Assembly (NCBI GenBank): GCA_021405325.1
Contig: QWII01000037.1
Coordinates: 155,295 to 219,294, forward strand
DNA: 64,000 nt
Origin: Caldilinea sp. CFX5
GTDB taxonomy: Bacteria > Chloroflexota > Anaerolineae > Caldilineales > Caldilineaceae
Direction: 5' to 3'
The notes below the pieces were generated by a model, which saw nothing but the letters and a program-made list of their open reading frames with translations, did no database searches and was not told where the DNA came from. The position numbers were made by a program, and so were the translations under genes. Positions within the stretch are counted from its first letter, which is position 1. Each line of letters opens with the position of its first letter. Of the stretch, positions 59,441 to 64,000 are shown in pieces.

Positions 59441-60163
59441 ATGCCCATTGCCACCCTTTCTCTGCTTGGTATCACCGCCATTGTCACCAGGCGGTGGCTA
59501 AGCTACCTGATGTGTGGCTGGTCGTTGCTCTTTGCAATCCTGCACTTTGCCTCAGCCATCAACTGGACACCCCCCACCAACGGAAGTCAGCGCATTCAGA
59601 CAGACCGTTTCGCCTGGCTGTTGTGTATCGGGATACTCGGCGTGATTGGCGGCGTCACTGCGCTGGCGTTGATCCAGGAGCGTACGCACTGGTTTCCCCG
59701 CTGGTTCTTGTCGGCCAGCAGTCTCAGTGGTAGCGCCCTGGTCTTCGTCTACGTACTCTTTAGCTTTTGGGTCGATGGCTTCCACTGGGCGCTGGCTCCC
59801 GGCGTCCTCTGTGTGGTGGGGGCTGTAGTTGCCTTGGCCCTCACCCAGCCGTGGGGCCAACACCTGCCGCGCTGGCTCATGCTATTCTTCGCCTGGTCCG
59901 GCGGGGCGGTGTTGACCCTGCACGCCCTCTACGGTTATGTGGTGCATGGGCTGGCCGCGGCAGGCATTCTGACCTGGACGCAAGTGCAGCAATTCGCCGG
60001 CGCGCCCGTGATTCCGCTGTCGGCTGCGGCCATACACGAGCTGATCCGATCAAGCCTGCTGCTCTGGAATCCCTGGTTCCTATTGGGTGGGATTCTCTAC
60101 TTGGTCGTCGCATGGTCTGCCAGCAGCCGCGACCCTGAGCGTGAGCACACGGTAAGCGCCTGA
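59441..60163 (+). CDS. DUF3995-like membrane protein with rhomboid-like N-terminus
   Basis: ATG 59441 behind AAAGAGGAGATTGAT. 240 residues, about six to seven helices in two similar halves. The core LMCGWSLLFAILHFASAINWTP and FAWLLCIGILGVIGGVTALAL matches the truncated gene at 4059-4442. The first 18 residues (MPIATLSLLGITAIVTRR) do not match that gene but resemble LPIATLAVIGITASTTSL of the rhomboid gene at 53534. So a deletion between a rhomboid start and a DUF3995 gene made the current N-terminus. It likely remains expressed. Function unknown. Confidence 0.7.
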   Translation: MPIATLSLLGITAIVTRRWLSYLMCGWSLLFAILHFASAINWTPPTNGSQRIQTDRFAWLLCIGILGVIGGVTALALIQERTHWFPRWFLSASSLSGSALVFVYVLFSFWVDGFHWALAPGVLCVVGAVVALALTQPWGQHLPRWLMLFFAWSGGAVLTLHALYGYVVHGLAAAGILTWTQVQQFAGAPVIPLSAAAIHELIRSSLLLWNPWFLLGGILYLVVAWSASSRDPEREHTVSA

Positions 60164-60229
60164 CCTTTGTCAAGCCAAAGACAGCCGATCTGCTGAGCAA
60201 AGATTGTCCACAAGTAAGGAGAGACGATT

Positions 60230-61507
60230 ATGCCTAGAGAACCTCGCTGGTTTCTCTTCCTGCTGATGACGGTTGGAGGACTTTTGCTGATGAGTAGACA
60301 GAATGCAGCGCAATCGCCCCTGGATGGGGCGGCGATTGACCAGTTTATCAGCGAGCAGATGGCGGCGCAGCGCATCCCCGGTCTGGCGTTGGCGATCATC
60401 CAGGGCGACCAGGTGCGCTATCGCAAAGGCTATGGCGTGGCGCGCGCCGATCAGCCAATGACACTGCAAACCCAGTTTCATATCGCCTCCTTGAGCAAAT
60501 CCTTTACAGCCGTGGCGATCATGCAGTTGGTAGAAGCGGACAAGATCGACCTGGATGCGCCGGTTCAGCGCTATCTGCCCGAATTTACCCTGGCTGACCC
60601 GACCGCAGCCCAGCAGATCACCGTGCGCCAGTTGCTCAACCAAACCAGCGGTCTGGCCGATGCCGGCGTCCCCGATCTGCGGTTGGCGCGCCCGGCGACC
60701 TCGGCAGAGCGGATCGCCACCCTGCGCGATGCCCACACGGTGGCAATGCCGGGCCGTGAATTCCACTACACTGATGTCAACTATCAGATCTTGGGGCGGG
60801 TAGTGGAAGTGGTCAGCGGGCAACCCTTCTCGGCTTACCTGCGCGAACAGATCTTTGCCCCGTTGCAGATGACAAACACAGTCAATGTCATGACTTCGTT
60901 TGAGATAGCACAGACGGCGGATCACCTGGCGCAGGGTCACTTGCTGGCCTTTGGGACGCCGATTGCCTCGGGCGAAGAGACCGGCTACCTGGGCGGCAGC
61001 GCCGGTGTGATCTCGACGGCAGCAGATATGGCCCACTATCTGCTTATGCACAACAACGCCGGACGCTTCCAGGGTCAACAGATTCTCTCAGCCACGAGCA
61101 TCGTCGTGCTGCATACACCCCCGCCCAACAGCCAAAGTACCTACGCCATGGGCTGGCTGGCGGATATGGTCAATGGTCACCAGGTGCTGGCCCACAACGG
61201 CATTCTCTCCACCTTCTACGCCGACATGGTGCTCTTGCCGGAGAGTCATCAGGGCTTTGTCCTGCTCTATAACATCCACAGCCTGGCACAGGACACGGTG
61301 GGGTTTCCCAAAATCAAAGCGGGGATGATTGCCTTGCTCACGGGCGGGCAACCGGCGCCCGGCGGGGTGAGCGTCGGTCGTTGGGGGATTCTCCTTGCTC
61401 TCATCACCATCGTAAGCGTAGTGTTGGAAGTACGTGGGCTATGGCGGTTCCCACGTTGGCGCCAACAGGCTGTGCGCAGAGCTGGTGGCGCCACCTGTTG
61501 GAGATGA
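60230..61507 (+). CDS. Serine hydrolase (class C beta-lactamase-like), interrupted by a frameshift
   Basis: ATG 60230 behind AAGGAGAGACGATT. 425 residues in the first frame: signal helix, then SxxK in HIASLSKSFTAVA, YxN in FHYTDVNYQILG and an HNG motif in LAHNGILSTFYADM, the serine-hydrolase signature. The hydrophobic C-terminal part continues in another frame (61473-61710), so a -1 shift near 61480 splits the protein; without it the length would match 43205. Either a sequencing error or a real mutation. Exported, membrane-associated. Confidence 0.8.
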   Translation: MPREPRWFLFLLMTVGGLLLMSRQNAAQSPLDGAAIDQFISEQMAAQRIPGLALAIIQGDQVRYRKGYGVARADQPMTLQTQFHIASLSKSFTAVAIMQLVEADKIDLDAPVQRYLPEFTLADPTAAQQITVRQLLNQTSGLADAGVPDLRLARPATSAERIATLRDAHTVAMPGREFHYTDVNYQILGRVVEVVSGQPFSAYLREQIFAPLQMTNTVNVMTSFEIAQTADHLAQGHLLAFGTPIASGEETGYLGGSAGVISTAADMAHYLLMHNNAGRFQGQQILSATSIVVLHTPPPNSQSTYAMGWLADMVNGHQVLAHNGILSTFYADMVLLPESHQGFVLLYNIHSLAQDTVGFPKIKAGMIALLTGGQPAPGGVSVGRWGILLALITIVSVVLEVRGLWRFPRWRQQAVRRAGGATCWR

Positions 61508-61710
61508 TATGGGCTTTTGTACCGGCGGCCTTGGTGCTGGCAATGCCGGCGATTGTCCTTAGTACAGCCGGGCGCGCCTTTGGCTACCTCACCCTCTTCC
61601 GGTCGATGCTCGGCGTGATGATCTGGCTTGGGCTGTGCGGCATACTGGGCGTGCTGAACGGATTCATTCACCTGGCGTGGCTGATCCGACGGCGTCTGGA
61701 TAAGGTGTAG
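61473..61710 (+). pseudogene. Membrane part of the serine hydrolase, separated by the frameshift
   Basis: In the shifted frame: WWRHLLEMIWAFVPAALVL, then YLTLFRSMLGVMIWLGLCGILGVL and FIHLAWLIRRRLDKV-stop at 61710. These are the C-terminal TM helices usual for this family. No start of its own; it belongs to 60230. Confidence 0.65.
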
Positions 61711-61765
61711 CACTAGCGCTAAAGTCAGCAAACGGCACTAGCTTCTGTTGACATTGGCGACGCCC

Positions 61766-61798
61766 ACACCTGACAGGTTTCCAAAACCTGTCAGGTGT
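61766..61798. terminator. Hairpin after the serine hydrolase gene, ACACCTGACAGG core
   Basis: Perfect 15-bp arms 61766-61780 and 61784-61798 with a three-base loop. It could terminate transcription, but has no U-tract. Same core as in 58861-58893, so it is better seen as a dispersed palindrome with a terminator effect. Confidence 0.5.
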
Positions 61799-61894
61799 AG
61801 TAGGGGGCGATACGAACGGTCAGCAGAACTTAGTCCATCGTCTACCGCTCTGAAACCTTTCACCAAGCGAAGTGTACCGTAATGTGAAAAGTGT

Positions 61895-62056
61895 ATGCTT
61901 TCCAGCGTGTTGATCGGAAAACCGTTGCGCAAACCGGAAGTGCGCGAAATCTTGCGACAGATGCCCGCTCGGCAAGCGGGGAACAGCCGGTTGGACAAGA
62001 TCCTCTATGCGTTGGATGCGGGCATCCGTGGTCGAACCTTGCCGCAAGACGCCTAA
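61895..62056 (+). CDS. Small ORF of unknown function (53 aa)
   Basis: ATG 61895 opens LSSVLIGKPLRKPEVREIL, then MPARQAGNSRLDKILYALDAG and ends RTLPQDA-stop at 62054-62056. The composition is protein-like, with an amphipathic helix, but no ribosome site is evident. It could be the C-terminus of a lost gene. I do not recognise it. Confidence 0.35.
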   Translation: MLSSVLIGKPLRKPEVREILRQMPARQAGNSRLDKILYALDAGIRGRTLPQDA

Positions 62057-62361
62057 CCAGCACAGCAATCTGCTGTTGTACCCCAGCCCAACTGCTACGC
62101 ACTACCTCCCCAAAGCGATTTTCTACCACAATTGATTCTTTGTTACTTTATTCAACAGCAAAGTCGTCCGCCATTCAATCAGCCACCAACCGATTGCTTT
62201 ATCACTATCCCTATCATCGGCCATCTGGCTGAAAAACCAATATAGCCACAAGTAGCGCGACAAACAGATGGGAAGCGTCCTTACTTCGCATCTGCGCCTT
62301 TCTGTACCATAATAATACCCCCCCCAGGGGGGAGGGGAAGTATAGTAAATGGAGAAACAGG
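62057..62361. promoter_or_regulatory. AT-rich intergenic region with a C-run/G-run palindrome
   Basis: About 300 bases of lower G+C with no gene. At 62315-62343 stands ATAC-C8-AG6-AGGGGAAGTAT, which resembles TACC...GGTA operator cores of CsoR/RcnR-type metal sensors, next to CATAATAAT (a -10-like run). No metal sensor is nearby. Position right before the pseudogene at 62362. Confidence 0.35.
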
Positions 62362-62616
62362 ATGACGACCAGAAACACGACCGCACTACCAATGGATAGA
62401 CCGACTCACCGCGACGACTGGCGCAACTTCTGCTACACCGCTGGCCCACGGCCCTGGGCATTGCCATTGCGTTCATCACCGCCTTCGATTCTGCTAGCCC
62501 ATGCCGCCTGGGATGCCATTCACTGGTGGCGCAATCGGGTCGTGGCGCGTGTCTATGCGGAGTTCTGTGGCGTTGTGGATCTGCCGTTGGGCGCGGCGAT
62601 CCTGGTCATGCCGTAG
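62362..62616 (+). pseudogene. Frameshifted small membrane protein
   Basis: ATG 62362 (GGAGAAACAGG). Frame 1 reads MTTRNTTALPMDRPTHRDDW and resumes at ILLAHAAWDAIHWWRNRVVARVYAEFCGVVDL; between them frame 2 reads LLHRWPTALGIAIAFITAFD, which looks like the missing helix. Two compensating shifts give a plausible two- or three-helix protein (HAxWDAxHW, AxFC motif of small unknown membrane proteins). Probably a decayed gene. Confidence 0.5.
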
Positions 62617-62696
62617 CTACCAACCACAGCGGGGTACGGATCGGCAAAGCGACCGGTAAGGTGCTTCATTGTGAAAGCAAACAAGGGAGGTCAAGC

Positions 62697-63611
62697 ATGA
62701 ATCAAAGGCTTAGGGACAAAGTCGCGCTGGTCGCCGGTGCAACCCGCGGCGCCGGCCGGGGGATTGCGGTGGAACTGGGCGCCGCCGGGGCCACTGTCTA
62801 TGTGACGGGCCGCACAACGCGCACTCAACCCTCCGAATATGCGCGCCCAGAAACCATTGAAGAAACCGCCGACCTTGTTGCGGCGGCCGGCGGCCAAGGG
62901 ATCGCGGTCCAGGTCGATCATCTGGTCCCGGAAGCGGTGCGCCAGTTGGTGGCGCGCATTCGCACAGAGCAAGGGCGGCTTGACCTTCTCGTCAATGACA
63001 TCTGGGGCGGCGAGAAGCTCTTCGAATGGAACAAACCGGTCTGGGAACATGATCTCCAGAACGGCTTGCGCCTGTTACGCTTAGCGATTGATACGCATCT
63101 GATCACCGCGCATTATGCCCTGCCGCTCTTAATCGAGCGCCCAGGGGGTCTGTTGGTCGAGATGACGGACGGCACGACTGCGTACAATGCGCACCATTAT
63201 CGCAACAATCCGTTCTATGATCTCGCCAAAGTGGCGGTGAATCGCCTGGCCTGGACTCATGCCCAAGACCTGGCGCCGCATGGTGCGACTGCCGTCTCGC
63301 TCACCCCAGGCTGGTTGCGCTCGGAGATGATGCTGGATGCCTTTGGCGTGACCGAAGCCAACTGGCGTGATGCCGCCCAGACTGTACCCCATTTTGTCAT
63401 CTCCGAGACGCCCCGCTTTGTCGGGCGGGCCGTTGTGGCCCTGGCCGCGGACCCGGAGCGGACGCGCTGGAATGGCCAATCACTCTCCAGTGGTGAACTG
63501 GCGCAGAGCTATGGCTTTACCGATCTCGATGGCTCGCGCCCCGATGCCTGGCGCTATCTGCAGGAAGTACAGGATGCCGGCAAACCGGCCGATGCGACCG
63601 GTTACCGCTAA
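62697..63611 (+). CDS. SDR family oxidoreductase
   Basis: ATG 62697 behind AAGGGAGGTCAAGC. 304 residues: ALVAGATRGAGRGIAVELG (TGxxxGxG-like nucleotide loop), YVTGRTTR, QVDHLVPEAVRQL, DLLVNDIWGG and the Tyr-Lys pair in NNPFYDLAKVAVNRLAW, then SLTPGWLRSEMML. Matches the DHRS1/short-chain dehydrogenase group that uses NAD(P). The substrate is unknown. A GntR/MocR-type regulator follows in the same direction and may control it. Confidence 0.85.
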   Translation: MNQRLRDKVALVAGATRGAGRGIAVELGAAGATVYVTGRTTRTQPSEYARPETIEETADLVAAAGGQGIAVQVDHLVPEAVRQLVARIRTEQGRLDLLVNDIWGGEKLFEWNKPVWEHDLQNGLRLLRLAIDTHLITAHYALPLLIERPGGLLVEMTDGTTAYNAHHYRNNPFYDLAKVAVNRLAWTHAQDLAPHGATAVSLTPGWLRSEMMLDAFGVTEANWRDAAQTVPHFVISETPRFVGRAVVALAADPERTRWNGQSLSSGELAQSYGFTDLDGSRPDAWRYLQEVQDAGKPADATGYR

Positions 63612-63643
63612 CAAACCCTTCTATAGAAAGCTAGAGATGAACC

Positions 63644-64000
63644 ATGATCAGCAGCCCCGATCACCCATTCAGGCCGACCGCCGACGCCCCCCTCTATCAA
63701 CAACTCTACGGCCACTTGCAGGCGGCGATCCTCGCCGGCCGCTTGCCGGGTGGACTGAAGCTACCCTCGACGCGCGCCCTGGCCGAGGAATTGCAGGTGT
63801 CACGGAATACGGTTTTTAACGCCTATGAGCAGTTGAAGGCCGAGGGATATCTGGAGGGTGTGGAAGGCAGCGGCACCTTTGTGGCCGCGGTGCTGCCCGA
63901 GCAGTTGTTAACCACACCGGCGCCGCCCAACCTGGCCCCCGCCCCACCACCCCCACCGGCAGCGCCGCGGCTATCCCAACGCGCCCTGGCTCAGATGACT
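63644..64000 (+). CDS. MocR/PdxR-type GntR regulator, N-terminal part (3' end outside window)
   Basis: ATG 63644; the gene runs past the end of the window in frame. The visible part has LYQQLYGHLQAAILAGRLPGG, then LPSTRALAEELQVSRNTVFNAYEQLKAEGYLEG, the GntR winged helix, and a Pro/Ala-rich linker (APPNLAPAPPPPP) that in MocR proteins leads to a PLP-binding aminotransferase-like domain. Such regulators commonly control vitamin B6 or amine metabolism, or a neighbouring gene. 32 bp behind the SDR gene. Confidence 0.8.
   Translation, partial: MISSPDHPFRPTADAPLYQQLYGHLQAAILAGRLPGGLKLPSTRALAEELQVSRNTVFNAYEQLKAEGYLEGVEGSGTFVAAVLPEQLLTTPAPPNLAPAPPPPPAAPRLSQRALAQMT

Overview
The window is GC-rich bacterial chromosome (roughly 60% G+C by eye). 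It has no rRNA, tRNA, CRISPR array or intact insertion sequence that I could find. The gene set points to Chloroflexota (Anaerolineae/Caldilineae-like): two large MalT-type LuxR (LAL) regulators, META/PPC-domain lipoproteins, a type II (archaeal-style) GAPDH, PRC-barrel and TMEM175-type proteins, and many small 4-6 TM proteins of DUF families (DUF998, DUF1772, DUF2269, DUF3054, DUF3995, DUF6463, YrdB). This assignment is inference from gene content; no phylogenetic marker is present. Protein names rest on motifs recognised by eye.

Layout. 1-228: end of mscL. 256-4885 (minus): a long co-directional run from a START-like SRPBCC protein through a truncated DUF3995 protein, a PRC-barrel protein, a SurA-like/cupredoxin export protein and a lipoprotein to a rhodanese with an in-frame TGA (candidate selenoprotein). 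5314-10923: DinB-like protein, CPBP protease, a dehalogenase/CMD/hydrolase operon and a DUF2269 protein. 11226-17263: two divergent LAL regulators. 17418-25288: bactofilin-like membrane protein, DUF998, amidohydrolase, META lipoprotein, small membrane proteins and type II GAPDH. 25518-32845: small membrane proteins, a methyltransferase, an AHSA1 protein, a PAF-acetylhydrolase-like enzyme, DUF1772, and a PadR-MFS pair. 33039-36418: two-component system and membrane proteins. 36803-38161: SufR-like regulator and a DoxX-like protein. 39120-44704: NTF2-like, RidA, a beta-lactamase/amidohydrolase/CIA30-like fusion and a second serine hydrolase. 44897-49450: three TMEM175 proteins, DUF6463 and a META/PPC lipoprotein. 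49761-55821: RDD, DUF488, a PEP-synthase/rifampin-phosphotransferase-like enzyme, rhomboid, VOC and CruF-like proteins. 56499-64000: AhpD-like protein, alpha/beta hydrolase, DUF3995, a frameshifted serine hydrolase, an SDR and the start of a MocR-type regulator.

Two things stand out. First, seven promoters share one architecture: a direct repeat of TACTCCC-type boxes with an 11-12 bp period, the second box starting exactly 15 bp before a CTGACA-like -35, then a 17-bp spacer and a CATAAT-like -10. They sit before genes of unrelated function and look like a regulon. An intact LAL regulator lies directly upstream of one copy and a decayed LAL relict directly upstream of another, so a MalT-like activator is the natural suspect. 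Second, the rhodanese at 592-945 has TGA at the second Cys of a YCxC-PNE motif, followed by 41 codons of good family sequence and a plausible SECIS-like hairpin.

The window is also rich in gene debris: at least fifteen relicts, several joined by deletions into chimeras. Examples are a hydrolase relict nearly identical to part of 27688-29124, paired tails at 25486 and 27568, and a DUF3995 gene whose N-terminus looks like that of the rhomboid gene. Palindromic REP-like elements of several families fill the intergenic spaces.
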